Source: G965222535 sp965222535
GTDB taxonomy: Bacteria; Pseudomonadota; Gammaproteobacteria; HK1
Length of the DNA: 64,000 nt
Assembly: GCA_965222535.1 (NCBI GenBank)
Contig: OZ244957.1
Span: forward strand, 1 to 64,000
Direction of reading: 5' to 3'
Positions 17,507 through 26,738 of this stretch are shown one piece after another (the stretch's first letter is position 1; each line of letters begins with the position of its first letter). The notes under the pieces are model-generated. The model worked only from the letters and a program-made list of their open reading frames with translations, searched no databases and was not told the origin of the DNA. A program made the translations under genes and the position numbers.

Positions 17507-18952
17507 TCAAAATGGCAGCACAAGCTGCGCATCAATGCGCAGCAGCAACTCCCTGAAGCGCTGCTGGAGCACTGCCAAGGCCATCGCGTCATCGGCTTCA
17601 AAGCGTAGCACTAAGCTCGGCTCGGTGTTTGACGCTCTTACCAAACCCCAGGCGGTGGCACCGTCCACCCGCAGCCCATCGATGGTGGTGTTGCGCATGT
17701 CAGGGAAGTGATCGGCTTTGATGACCTGCTGCATCAGTTGCGGCGCTTGACCTTCAGCCAATGCAATGCGCAGCTCTGGGGTGCTGACAGTGGCTGGCAA
17801 ACTGGCGAACACCTGTGCTGGCGGCAGGTTTAACGCCGCGAGTATTTGCAGCAACCGCGCCCCAGAGTACAGCGCATCATCAAAGCCGTACCAACGATCA
17901 GCAAAAAATATATGACCGCTCATCTCGCCCGCAAGCGGCGCGCCGAGTTCCTGCATTTTAGCCTTGATCAGCGAATGGCCAGTTTTCCACATCAGCGGAG
18001 TACCACCGCAAGCGGCTATCTCGGTCGCCAGATGGTGGCTGCATTTGACATCGTAAATGATGGTCGAAGCTGGCGTTGCCGCTAATACATCGCGGGCGAA
18101 TAACATCATCTGGCGATCGGGGTAAATGAGCTGACCGGTGTTGTCAACCACGCCCAGTCGATCCCCATCGCCATCAAACGCCAGCCCCACGTCGGCGTTG
18201 TGCTGCGCAACCGTGGCGATCAGGTCGCAAAGGTTGGCCAATACGGTGGGGTCGGGGTGGTGGTTGGGGAAATTGCCGTCAACCTCGCAGTAAAGCGGGA
18301 TCACGTGATGCCCAAGAGCACGGAACACCTGCGGCGCAAGCGCTCCAGCGACACCGTTGCCGCAATCCAGCACGACCTTGAAGCGCCGCAGTCGGGCGGC
18401 AGGCTGTAGCACTGCTGGGGCATCGCCAATGCGCGCCACCAAACGCTCGATATAGGCGTTTGTTACGTCAACTGAGCGCACCTGCCCGCCTGCCGCCGTC
18501 GGTAGCGGCTGTTGGCGCTCGGTCAAGGGGATCAGATCGCGGATCCCCTGGCTATGCAAGGTGTTGCCGCCGAGCATGATCTTTAAGCCGTTATACGCCG
18601 CTGGGTTGTGACTGCCGGTGACCACCACGCCGTTTGCAATGCCGAGGTGATGGGTCGCAAAGTACAGCACCGGCGTCGCTGCCTGGCCAATGTTGACGAC
18701 ATCACAACCGACTGCCAATAAACCCGCGATCAGCGCCTGTTGCAGGCTGTCGCTGGAATTGCGTCCATCGCGTGCGACCACGACGCTGGTGCCATGCGCT
18801 GCATCGCTGCCTGCGCTGCCAAGTTGGCGCGCGCGCTCCCCGATCGCCGCGCCGATGCGGTAGATGGTGCCGGGGTTCAGCGAACGTCCGACGATTCCAC
18901 GGATATCGTAGGTGCGAAAAATACTGTGATCGATATCAAAGGTGCTTTGCAT
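17507..18952 (-). CDS. algC: Phosphomannomutase/phosphoglucomutase
   Basis: A 481-residue alpha-D-phosphohexomutase that interconverts 1- and 6-phosphates of mannose and glucose for exopolysaccharide and lipopolysaccharide precursors. Key features: YDIRGIVG near the start, the catalytic phosphoserine loop TGSHNP with Ser at residue 114, the magnesium loop DGDGDR, the sugar-binding loop GEMSGH and the C-terminal phosphate-binding region RASNTEP. Pseudomonas AlgC is about 463 residues. It is part of the conserved coaBC-dut-algC-argB neighbourhood, although dut is absent here and argB has been pushed away. Confidence 0.93.
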   Translation of the reverse strand: MQSTFDIDHSIFRTYDIRGIVGRSLNPGTIYRIGAAIGERARQLGSAGSDAAHGTSVVVARDGRNSSDSLQQALIAGLLAVGCDVVNIGQAATPVLYFATHHLGIANGVVVTGSHNPAAYNGLKIMLGGNTLHSQGIRDLIPLTERQQPLPTAAGGQVRSVDVTNAYIERLVARIGDAPAVLQPAARLRRFKVVLDCGNGVAGALAPQVFRALGHHVIPLYCEVDGNFPNHHPDPTVLANLCDLIATVAQHNADVGLAFDGDGDRLGVVDNTGQLIYPDRQMMLFARDVLAATPASTIIYDVKCSHHLATEIAACGGTPLMWKTGHSLIKAKMQELGAPLAGEMSGHIFFADRWYGFDDALYSGARLLQILAALNLPPAQVFASLPATVSTPELRIALAEGQAPQLMQQVIKADHFPDMRNTTIDGLRVDGATAWGLVRASNTEPSLVLRFEADDAMALAVLQQRFRELLLRIDAQLVLPF

Positions 18953-19087
18953 AAATCGGATGCCGTCAGATAATCACTCAGTGCTTGGGCGTCCTAGAAG
19001 TGTGGTCGCAGAAGTGCTTGCGAAAGACGGTGTGGTATGGCTTGAGAGGGCCTCGACGGGCACTCTGGATTAGTATCAAAAAGCCAG

Positions 19088-21214
19088 CTACTGCAACCCC
19101 TTAAGCGCACCGAAGGCGGGGTTTTTGGGGCGCCGATTAATGACTATCGCTTGCTTATACAATTCCCTTGCGCGCGCCGTATCGCCAGTGCGTTGTGCAA
19201 GAACACCCTCGGTATAGAGCAGATCGGCTTCTTGGGAGCGGGCGCGATCAGCACTCGACAGTAGCTTCGCTTTGTCCATATATTGAATCGCCCGCTCAAG
19301 CTTGTTGTGTTTCATCATTACCTTCAACATCCCCAGCAAGGACCAATAATTGGTTTCTGCAAGCACCAGTGACTCAGCAATATAATTCTGCCACCACTGC
19401 CGATTCGAACCCCCAATCATACTCGCTAGGCCAAGATAACGACCATAGGTTTTCAGCATTTCGTTCCTGCCAATATTAACCCAGCGATCGCGGCTGCGCG
19501 GCAGCATCACCAGCTCCTTGAAGTAATCTCTGGCTTTATCATTCGGCACAATCACCACCTGCCCTGTGGCAGCATGCGGATCGATTTTTTCCAAAAAGCC
19601 TAAATACGCAAGCCCACGAAACCCTCTGGGGCCAGCGCCCGCGAGAAAATACAAAGGCCGCTCTTCTTGCTGAAAATAATCGATCCAGTAGCGTTCTTTG
19701 CTGCGTATGTCGTAGCCTGGATTAATGTGCCGATTGCCAAACAACAGTCCGAGATTCTCATACACCGTGACATCTTTGCGCCAACCCATGACGAAATGCA
19801 CATACGCCAAGGGGGACACGTAGGTATCGCCGCTGACGATCAGCACTCCGTTCGGCTCTATCATATCAAGCAGCGCCTGTACGCGCTCGGCCGCGAAGGT
19901 ATCGAAAGCACGGTAATTGCTTTTGGTGTTCCACGCCAGCACCGCGACCAGCATCAGCGCCGCCGCCACGCTCGGTATTGGCGACAGCCACCGCGCCCAA
20001 CCCTGATACCCTTGGCAGCGCTGCTGCAAGTCAGCCAGCCCGTAGCCAAACCACAATGCCAGCAGGCAATAAGCCACCAGTGGATAGGGGCGAAAAATGG
20101 CAATAAAATAATACTGGTATTCAAATCCCAGCAGGCCGATCAGCAGCACGCTGCTACTTAGGAAAGCCAATCCTTCGCTGGCACAACCAAAGCCCCAGCG
20201 ATTACGGTAACGCAGCAACAGCCCCCAGATGGCTATCAACGCCCCTAAGACGCTGAGCTGATGCAGTGCATCCATTGCAAAATGTTGCAGATACGACAGC
20301 TTATCCTGATACCCTGCATTGATGCTTTCATCTACGTGAGCATAGTTGCTGCGATCAATGATCGCCCACAACTCCGATAATGACTTGATCGGGCCGGAAA
20401 AATTGATCATCGTGTCCTGATACGAACGCCACACCATCCAGCCATACAGCGCCGCCGCCACGCCGAGCGCGATGAGCGGCAAGTAGAGCAAGCGTTTCCA
20501 GAAATCGCCGCCTGCGGCGATGCTGTATTCGAGGAATATAAAACTGCCGAGGATCAGCAGCGGCCAATGGTTCGCCAGCCCTGATCCGTATAACAGCGCA
20601 GCGCCTACCCAGCACAGCGTACGTTGCTTCGCCGCGGCTTCCTGCACCAGCACTAAGGTGGCGAACAGCAACGCCGTGTTGGTGGTATAGACATCGGCAA
20701 TAATGGCCTGCGACCAAAAATGCTCCGATACCGCCAGCCCGGCACCCGCCAGCAAGGCTGCCGGGCGATTACCGCTACGGCGCAGAATAAGCCAAGCAAT
20801 GCAGCCGCAGGTCAGTGCCCCCATCAGGCCGCTGAGCAGGTGTACCCGCCAAGCGATGCTGCCGAACGGTAAATGGCTGATCAACCAGCCTAGCAACACA
20901 TACAGCGGATACCCCGGCGGGTGAGCGGTGCCAGCAAAATAGGCGGCTGACACAAATATCCCGTCGTCCTCAAACATCACCGTCCGCGGGGTAGAGAGCG
21001 CGTACAGTACGAAGGCACCCAGCACCAACACCAACAGGCTCAGCCTGCTGTGCTTGTCGTCAACCGGGTGCAGCAGTGGCAAGCACGGCTTGAGCCGCGC
21101 CAGGCGGGCAATCAGCCCACCGATAACGGTAGGCCGCGGGGGGGCCTCAATTGGCGCAGTCTTAGCTGGGGCCGCCTTAACTGGCGTGGCTTTGTTGGGT
21201 TTTCTTCTCGCCAC
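19088..21214 (-). CDS. DUF2723 membrane protein, GT-C glycosyltransferase-like, with C-terminal TPR region
   Basis: A 708-residue polytopic membrane protein. After a basic, Ala/Pro-rich cytoplasmic tail (residues 1-50), about ten hydrophobic helices run to about residue 430. The first external loop holds EDDGIFVSAA and GTAHPPGYPLY, the pattern of DUF2723 proteins, which resemble protein O-mannosyltransferases of the GT-C fold. The soluble C-terminal region (about 430-708) ends in TPR-like helices (AKLLSSADRARSQEADLLY, then AQRTGDTARARELYKQA). A lipid-linked sugar donor is likely by family; donor and acceptor are unknown. The start is GTG. It sits where dut would be expected between coaBC and algC. 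Confidence 0.75.
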   Translation of the reverse strand: MARRKPNKATPVKAAPAKTAPIEAPPRPTVIGGLIARLARLKPCLPLLHPVDDKHSRLSLLVLVLGAFVLYALSTPRTVMFEDDGIFVSAAYFAGTAHPPGYPLYVLLGWLISHLPFGSIAWRVHLLSGLMGALTCGCIAWLILRRSGNRPAALLAGAGLAVSEHFWSQAIIADVYTTNTALLFATLVLVQEAAAKQRTLCWVGAALLYGSGLANHWPLLILGSFIFLEYSIAAGGDFWKRLLYLPLIALGVAAALYGWMVWRSYQDTMINFSGPIKSLSELWAIIDRSNYAHVDESINAGYQDKLSYLQHFAMDALHQLSVLGALIAIWGLLLRYRNRWGFGCASEGLAFLSSSVLLIGLLGFEYQYYFIAIFRPYPLVAYCLLALWFGYGLADLQQRCQGYQGWARWLSPIPSVAAALMLVAVLAWNTKSNYRAFDTFAAERVQALLDMIEPNGVLIVSGDTYVSPLAYVHFVMGWRKDVTVYENLGLLFGNRHINPGYDIRSKERYWIDYFQQEERPLYFLAGAGPRGFRGLAYLGFLEKIDPHAATGQVVIVPNDKARDYFKELVMLPRSRDRWVNIGRNEMLKTYGRYLGLASMIGGSNRQWWQNYIAESLVLAETNYWSLLGMLKVMMKHNKLERAIQYMDKAKLLSSADRARSQEADLLYTEGVLAQRTGDTARARELYKQAIVINRRPKNPAFGALKGLQ

Positions 21215-21292
21215 GTTAAAAGGGATTGCAGCGCTACGTAACGGAGGTTGCCTGGAGCTATCAACAGCGTTGCGTTGATAGCAGGTGCGGCC

Positions 21293-22528
21293 TCAAGCGC
21301 AGGGAGGCGAGGGGCAAGTGCTCGCTGGCCTGCTTTGCTCGTAAAGCGTCGCGATGTGCTCCAGCAGGGCCTGTGCGATCACCGATTTTGGTGCCAGCGG
21401 CAGAGAAAGTTGACCGCCGCGCCACAGCAGCGTCAGCGCATTGGTATCGGCAGTGAAGCCACGGTCAGGCAACCCGACCTGGTTGGCGGCGATCACATCC
21501 AACTGCTTGTCGTGCAGCTTTTGCAGCGCATGTTTCCTAAGATCATCGGTCTCGGCGGCAAAGCCGACGCAAAACGGGCGTCTCTGGCGTGCCGCTACGG
21601 TGGCGAGGATATCCGCATTCGGCACCATGCGCAGTGTCCATGCCTCAGCACCGCGTTTGATTTTAGTGGCGGCGAGCGTGGCCGGGCGATAATCGGCCAC
21701 CGCGGCGGCGGCGATAAAAATATCACAGCCATCAACCCGCGAAAGCACCGCCTCCAGCATCTCGGCAGCGCTGGTCACCATCACGCGCTCTGCCGCGGGT
21801 GGCGGTGCTAAGGTCACCGGGCCGCTTACTAAGACGACCTCGGCCCCACCCATCGCGGCGGCAGCGGCGATCGCATAGCCCATCTTGCCGCTGCTGTGGT
21901 TGCTCAGATAACGCACCGGGTCAAGGTGCTCAAAGGTTGGTCCGGCGGTGATTATCAGGTGCCGTCCAGCAAGGCGAGGCGGCACCAGCAGCGCTGCCAC
22001 CTGATCGGCGATAGCCAAAGGCTCCAGCATCCGCCCGAAACCAAACTCGCCGCAGGCCTGGGCACCGCAGGCGGGCCCGAGAATGCGCACGCCACGCTGC
22101 TGCAACAGCGCCACATTGGCTTGTGTCGCCGCGGCTTGCCACATGGCTTTGTTCATCGCAGGGGCGATCGCAAGCGTGGCGCGGGTGGCGAGGCATAGGG
22201 TGCCCAGCAGATCATCGGCCATCCCGTGAGCTAAGCGGGCAATGGTGTTTGCGGTCGCCGGCGCAATCAGCACCGCATCGGCCCAACGCGCAAGCTCAAT
22301 ATGACCCATCGCCGCTTCGGCTTGGTGATCGAGTAGTTGCGTATGCACCGCATGACCCGATACCGTCTGCAACGTCAGCGGAGTAACAAACGCTTCCGCT
22401 TGCGCTGTCAACACCACCTTCACGTCAAACTCGCGCTCGACCAAGCGACGCACCAAATCCACGCTTTTATACGCCGCTATACCGGCGCTGACGCCGAGCA
22501 ACAAGCGTTTTTTACTTTTCTCAATCAT
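21293..22528 (-). CDS. coaBC: Bifunctional phosphopantothenoylcysteine decarboxylase/phosphopantothenate--cysteine ligase
   Basis: A bifunctional enzyme of coenzyme A synthesis. The N-terminal CoaC flavoprotein part carries GVSAGIAAYKS, the active-site region HIELARWAD and PAMNKAMW. The C-terminal CoaB ligase carries ITAGPTFEHLDPVRYLSNHSSGKMGYA (split here as ITAGPTFEHLDPVRYL and SNHSSGKMGYA) and AAAVADYRP. I chose the ATG at 22528 (411 residues, MIEKSKKRLLLG). The open frame extends twelve codons upstream to a TTG, but those residues are not typical. It is the first gene of the minus-strand group leading to slmA. Confidence 0.94.
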   Translation of the reverse strand: MIEKSKKRLLLGVSAGIAAYKSVDLVRRLVEREFDVKVVLTAQAEAFVTPLTLQTVSGHAVHTQLLDHQAEAAMGHIELARWADAVLIAPATANTIARLAHGMADDLLGTLCLATRATLAIAPAMNKAMWQAAATQANVALLQQRGVRILGPACGAQACGEFGFGRMLEPLAIADQVAALLVPPRLAGRHLIITAGPTFEHLDPVRYLSNHSSGKMGYAIAAAAAMGGAEVVLVSGPVTLAPPPAAERVMVTSAAEMLEAVLSRVDGCDIFIAAAAVADYRPATLAATKIKRGAEAWTLRMVPNADILATVAARQRRPFCVGFAAETDDLRKHALQKLHDKQLDVIAANQVGLPDRGFTADTNALTLLWRGGQLSLPLAPKSVIAQALLEHIATLYEQSRPASTCPSPPCA

Positions 22529-22664
22529 TGGTGGTTCCAAGATGCTTCGCAAAGCCTCACGCAAGATAGCGCTTTTTCGGCAGAGAGGATACGCTCAGGC
22601 ATCGCCTGAATGCGTCAGAGAAGATTCTGGCATTCTTTTATAAGCTATTGATTTATAATAGGAC

Positions 22665-22858
22665 ACCTCGGGAAACCAGCTTCACTAACTTTTCGAGGTA
22701 CCGTCTATTGGGGAAATGCCTCTTCCAACAATCATTTCGTGGTGCCCTTGACCAGCAACGCCGGTCAGCGAGCGGCGCGCCGCAGGCGCTCCCAATTAAT
22801 AAATAAAACAATCCCTTCCTCCAAACCCCCATCCCGTTACCGGTTTTTGAGATTCCAA
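22665..22858 (+). repeat. C-type hairpin, family B copy 2 and C fragment
   Basis: A TCGGGAAA/TTTTCGAGG hairpin (about 22669-22698) is followed by a B copy (22716-22810) with its GGCGCGCCGCAGGCGC block. A reverse C end (CCCCCATCCCGTT) completes the group. The rest of the coaBC-hisI gap (22859-23112) shows no recognised feature. A hairpin of GCGCC and GGCGC at about 22969-22986 and several hexamer-like AT boxes are too weak to call. Confidence 0.7.
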
Positions 22859-23112
22859 TATATTATATATGCACTAACTAGGCGCTGCTTGAAACACGAT
22901 CGAGAGCTAACATGATGCGCGATGCAGCATCCCTTGGGGGAGCATTACGTCCCAGAGCAATGAATAAGCGCCCCATTCGCGGCGCTTCTCTGCTATGCTG
23001 ACCTTCAGCCGTTTGCATCCGTCCTTTTTATGCGCTATCCGTTTGCTGACCGACGGCTGGCGCATGGCAGTCGCTAGGGCGGGCAGCGTACAATGCGGCA
23101 TTATATCCCTCT

Positions 23113-23220
23113 GGGAACCTCGAAAAACCGAAATGGGATGAGGGTTTGGGGGAAGTGATACACTCACATGTAACGTAAGTCGTTGATTTATAACCCATTC
23201 TCCCAATAGACAAGCCCTTC
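23113..23220 (+). repeat. Family C repeat, copy C1
   Basis: A nearly complete C unit, from GGAACCTCGAAAAACC through GGGTTTGGGGGAAGTG and TGTAACGTAAGTCGTTGATT to CCCAATAGACAAGCCC. It ends 11 bases before the hisI GTG, so hisI translation initiates just beyond repeat DNA. Confidence 0.85.
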
Positions 23221-23231
23221 TCTTATATCGT

Positions 23232-23639
23232 GTGAATGGCATGGCATCATGGCTTGACGACATCCGTTGGGGTGCCGACGGTTTATTACCAGTGATTGCA
23301 ATCGATGCAGGCACTGACGCGCCGTTGATGCTGGCATGGATGAATCAACAGGCGCTGCTGACCACCGTTGCCGAAGGACGCGCTGTCTATTGGTCGCGTT
23401 CACGCGGGCGGTTATGGCGCAAAGGGGAGGAATCGGGTTATGTGCAATGGTTGCAATCGCTGTGGCTGGATTGTGATGGCGATACGTTGTTGCTGCGCGT
23501 AACCCAGCACGGGGGGATCGCGTGTCACACCGGTCGCGCCAGTTGCTTTTATCGGCGGCTGGACGGTGATGTTTGGCGTGCGCAAACCGATGCCATCCGC
23601 GATCCAGCACTGATTTACACCGCCAAGGGTCAGCAATGA
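23232..23639 (+). CDS. hisI: Phosphoribosyl-AMP cyclohydrolase
   Basis: A 135-residue zinc enzyme that opens the purine ring of phosphoribosyl-AMP in histidine synthesis. Motifs: MLAWMNQQAL, YWSRSRGRLWRKGEESG, the metal-binding DCDGDTLLL and CHTGRASCFYR. The start may be GTG at 23232 or ATG at 23241; both suit the family. hisE follows with a 4-base overlap. HisI and HisE are separate proteins here, as in Pseudomonas, not fused as in E. coli. Confidence 0.95.
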   Translation: MNGMASWLDDIRWGADGLLPVIAIDAGTDAPLMLAWMNQQALLTTVAEGRAVYWSRSRGRLWRKGEESGYVQWLQSLWLDCDGDTLLLRVTQHGGIACHTGRASCFYRRLDGDVWRAQTDAIRDPALIYTAKGQQ

Positions 23640-23959
23640 ACGATACACCGATATTATCCGCGCTCGCCGCCGTGTTAGAGCAGCGCAAGCAAGCCGATCC
23701 CAGCCAATCCTATGTCGCCAGTTTGTATGCGGCGGGTGAGGACCTGATGCTGAAGAAAATCGGCGAAGAAGCGATCGAGGTAGTGATCGCCGCCAAGAGC
23801 ATGGATCGCCAAGCGTTGGTCAAAGAAACCGCTGATCTGTGGTTCCATACGCTGGTATTGTTGACGGCACACGATCTTGGACCACAAGCAGTGTTGGATG
23901 AACTCGGACGCCGCTTTGGCATCAGCGGGCACTGGGAAAAAACATCCCGCGGTGCATGA
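23636..23959 (+). CDS. hisE: Phosphoribosyl-ATP pyrophosphatase
   Basis: A 107-residue all-alpha MazG-like pyrophosphohydrolase that removes pyrophosphate from phosphoribosyl-ATP, the second step of histidine synthesis. The metal-binding helices are recognisable: GEDLMLKKIGEEAIEVVIAA and KETADLWFHTLVLL. Its ATG overlaps the hisI stop (ATGA). In Pseudomonas, tatABC follows hisE; here no gene follows for about 400 bases. Confidence 0.95.
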   Translation: MNDTPILSALAAVLEQRKQADPSQSYVASLYAAGEDLMLKKIGEEAIEVVIAAKSMDRQALVKETADLWFHTLVLLTAHDLGPQAVLDELGRRFGISGHWEKTSRGA

Positions 23960-24200
23960 AACACGGCAGCGCCACCTAAGCCAGACTCTTGAGCAGCATC
24001 CCAAGAGCAGTCAGCGTGCTGTTTAGTTTGGCGTAAGGAAATATTAAGGGCACATTGAAAAAGATCCAGTTGAGCCTGCTTTGGCCCTTATTGACGCCGA
24101 TAATGAATTCGTAAAGCGTTGATATTCATGGATATTATTTTACGTGCTGAAACACCAAAATAGCCGCGGATAACTTATTGCGAAACCATCAGTTTGTCGA

Positions 24201-24314
24201 TGTGCCCTGCGGCTTGTCTAGTGGGGGAAGGGTTATAAATCAACCAATTACGTTACAGGCAATCATGTCCCTTCCCCCACTCCTCTATCCCGTTGAGGTT
24301 TTTCGAGGTTCCCT
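24201..24314 (-). repeat. Family C repeat, copy C2 (reverse)
   Basis: A complete reverse C unit, from GGCTTGTCTAGTGGGGGAAG through ACGTTACAGGC to GAGGTTTTTCGAGGTTCCC. The remaining hisE-sohB gap (23960-24200) is moderately AT-rich and I see no gene, terminator or known RNA in it. Confidence 0.85.
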
Positions 24315-24365
24315 TAAGAAAGAAGCGCCCTTCAGCACCCCAGCTTAGTCAATCAGGAATCTACC

Positions 24366-25400
24366 ATGGAGTTTTTATTTTATTATGGCCTGTTCCTTGC
24401 GGAGACCGTGACGCTTGTCGTTGCTGTCGCCGTGCTCCTCATGATGGTGATCGGTGCCGTGCGCGGCGGCGGCGATCATGATGAACACCTGATCATCAAG
24501 GATCTGGCACAACAGTATGAGCACATTGCGACTCGCATGCGGCACGCAACGATGGACAAAAAAGCCCGCAAAGCTGACGCAAAAGCACGCAAGAAACAAG
24601 CCAAAACACCCCCAGAAGTCAAGAAAACGGTTTACGTCATCGATTTTAAAGGGGACCTGCGGGCGAGCGCCGCGGCGACGCTGCGCGAGGAGATAAGCGC
24701 GTTGCTGGCGCAGGCGAGCGAGAAGGATGGGGTCATCCTGCGGCTGGAAAATGCAGGCGGCACGGTGCACGAGCATGGCCTTGCAGCTTCGCAGTTGGCA
24801 CGCCTCCGTGAGCGCAATATACACCTCACGGTGTGTGTTGATAAGATCGCCGCGAGTGGCGGCTATCTGATGGCTTGCACCGCCAATCACCTCATCGCCG
24901 CGCCGTTCGCCATCCTTGGCTCTATCGGGGTCATCGTCTCAATGCCTAATTTTCATCGCCTACTTGAGCATCACGGGGTTGATTTTGAACAGTACAAGGG
25001 CGGTAAGTACAAGCGTACGGTCACAATGTTTGGTGAAAACACCGAAGCCGATCGCGAGAAACTGCGCGATGAAATCAATGTTGTCCACCAGCAGTTCAAG
25101 GATTTTGTCGTGCGTTATCGCCAAAAGCTTGATATCGACAAAGTCGCAACCGGGGAATACTGGCTGGGTCAACAAGCCCTAGAGCTTGCATTGTGCGACG
25201 CCATCGGTACCAGCGATGATGCGTTGCTGACCGCGGTCAAAGAAAAGGGAACGCGCCTGCTGCATTTGTCCTATCAGCGAAAAATCAGCTTTATGGCGCG
25301 CTTGGGACTTAAGGCGCAGCCCGTTGGAGATGCTGTGATCAACGGCCTTACGCGCTTCATGCAACGCCTCAGCGCACTATGGCAGCCCTCCACGCGCTGA
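24366..25400 (+). CDS. sohB: Inner-membrane S49 peptidase SohB
   Basis: A 344-residue serine protease of the SppA/SohB family (E. coli SohB 349). An N-terminal hydrophobic segment (about residues 7-32) anchors it. A charged region follows, with Lys/Ala repeats from about 58 to 85. The S49 domain has the nucleophile Ser164 in KIAASGGYLMA and the likely general-base lysine in KGGKYKRTVT (about 211-220). It is thought to cut membrane-associated or signal peptides in the periplasm. The ATG is preceded by AGGAA. Confidence 0.92.
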   Translation: MEFLFYYGLFLAETVTLVVAVAVLLMMVIGAVRGGGDHDEHLIIKDLAQQYEHIATRMRHATMDKKARKADAKARKKQAKTPPEVKKTVYVIDFKGDLRASAAATLREEISALLAQASEKDGVILRLENAGGTVHEHGLAASQLARLRERNIHLTVCVDKIAASGGYLMACTANHLIAAPFAILGSIGVIVSMPNFHRLLEHHGVDFEQYKGGKYKRTVTMFGENTEADREKLRDEINVVHQQFKDFVVRYRQKLDIDKVATGEYWLGQQALELALCDAIGTSDDALLTAVKEKGTRLLHLSYQRKISFMARLGLKAQPVGDAVINGLTRFMQRLSALWQPSTR

Positions 25401-25602
25401 TGGCTCCGGCACTGCTTGGTGCCCCTCAATAAATGGAAAATGTCAGCAGCGTTTTAATAGTATGGAGAACGTTTTCCATATTTACCCATCTAATATAAGT
25501 ATAAGTGGATATATTTTCAATCTATAGCTATTCCGTGCCGGCACATTGTGTACCCATCCGTAGCCATCCTCTATTCTTAGCGAGAGAGGTATTAGGGCAG
25601 TT

Positions 25603-25659
25603 GGTAAGGGAAGCGGAAGAAAGGAGCCCGTAGGGCGACTGGCGTCCGCTTCCCTTACC
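25603..25659 (+). promoter_or_regulatory. Strong stem-loop upstream of the IS481 transposase
   Basis: GGTAAGGGAAGCGGA (25603-25617) pairs perfectly with TCCGCTTCCCTTACC (25645-25659), a 15-bp stem with a 27-nt loop, ending 27 bases before the transposase ATG. It could limit transposase expression from outside promoters; that role is inferred. Confidence 0.6.
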
Positions 25660-25686
25660 TCAAACATTTTCCGAGGCACCGAAACG

Positions 25687-26679
25687 ATGAACCTTCAACT
25701 CCACAAAAACGCACGCACCTCACCGGCTATCCGCCGAGAATTACAAGCCCAGCCGGCCTCTATTACCAACAAAGAGCTGGCAGACCTTTATCATCTCAAC
25801 CGCCACACGGTAGCCAAGTGGCGCAAGCGTCAAGGTACTGCCGAGGCATCCTCCCGCCCGCATACCATTCACGCCAATCTCTCCCCTGCACAAGAGCAAA
25901 TAACGGTTGCCTTGCGAACCAACCTGCTACTCCCCTTGGACGACCTATTGGCCGTCACACATGAATTCCTCAACACCACGGTCTCGCGTTCGGGCTTGAG
26001 CCGTTGTTTGCGCCGACATAACGTTTCTAATCTCAACGTGTTACGTGAGCAGCTTGAACCTTCCGTTGCGACTGCCAAGCCGAAACCCTTCAAGAACTAT
26101 GAACCCGGGTTTGTCCACGTAGACATCAAATACCTTCCTAAAATGCCTGACGAACCTCGACACAAGTACTTGTTCGCTGCCATTGACCGCTCAACCCGCT
26201 GGGTTTATGTCGAAATCCATGACAACAAGTCGGCGCAAACCGCGAATGAGTTTCTTAGCCGTTTGATTGACAAGGCACCTTTTACCATCAATAAAATCCT
26301 TACCGACAACGGCAAGGAATTCACCGACCGTTTCTGTGCCACGGGTGAACGGCAGCCCACCGGGCGTCATCCCTTTGATAAAACGTGCCAAGTTCACAAT
26401 ATCGTGCACCGCCTCATCAAACCCCGGCACCCGCAAACCAATGGGATGATTGAACGCTTCAACGGCCGTATCGCTGAAATCCTCAATACCTACCACTTCG
26501 ACTCCTCTCAAACCCTGTCTCAAACTATCCTTCGCTATGTTAGACTCTACAATCATGCCATTCCCCAGAAATCTTTAGGTCACCTATCCCCTATGAGTGC
26601 TATGCAACAGTGGCAACAAAAAACGCCTCATCGGTTCAAAGAACTCGCCTACAACCTCACGGAACCCGACAGCAAGTAA
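25687..26679 (+). CDS. IS481-family transposase (DDE)
   Basis: A 330-residue transposase. The N-terminal half contains a helix-turn-helix (ITNKELADLYHLNRHTVAKW, residues about 26-45) and a second winged segment (VSRSGLSRCLRR). The catalytic rve core has the first Asp in FVHVDIKYLP, the second in ILTDNGKEF and the Glu in NGMIERFNGR, followed by the C-terminal YNHAIPQKSLGHLSPMSA typical of IS481 and related integrases. All three catalytic residues are present and the frame is open, so it may be active. Confidence 0.9.
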   Translation: MNLQLHKNARTSPAIRRELQAQPASITNKELADLYHLNRHTVAKWRKRQGTAEASSRPHTIHANLSPAQEQITVALRTNLLLPLDDLLAVTHEFLNTTVSRSGLSRCLRRHNVSNLNVLREQLEPSVATAKPKPFKNYEPGFVHVDIKYLPKMPDEPRHKYLFAAIDRSTRWVYVEIHDNKSAQTANEFLSRLIDKAPFTINKILTDNGKEFTDRFCATGERQPTGRHPFDKTCQVHNIVHRLIKPRHPQTNGMIERFNGRIAEILNTYHFDSSQTLSQTILRYVRLYNHAIPQKSLGHLSPMSAMQQWQQKTPHRFKELAYNLTEPDSK

Positions 26680-26738
26680 TATCATGGAAATTCTCCACTT
26701 ATTGTACTGTTAGCCGTCAAAATAATAAGAGAAAATAA

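Larger units (their letters stand above)
25463..26697 (+). mobile_element. IS481-family-like insertion sequence
   Basis: One transposase gene lies between imperfect inverted ends. The left end begins TGGAGAACGTTTTCCAT at 25463; the right end, read inward from 26697, begins TGGAGAATTTCCAT. Further matching bases extend the ends to roughly 28 nt. No clear target duplication is seen, so the exact boundaries are provisional. The AT-rich restriction genes start 41 bases after the right end. Confidence 0.55.
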
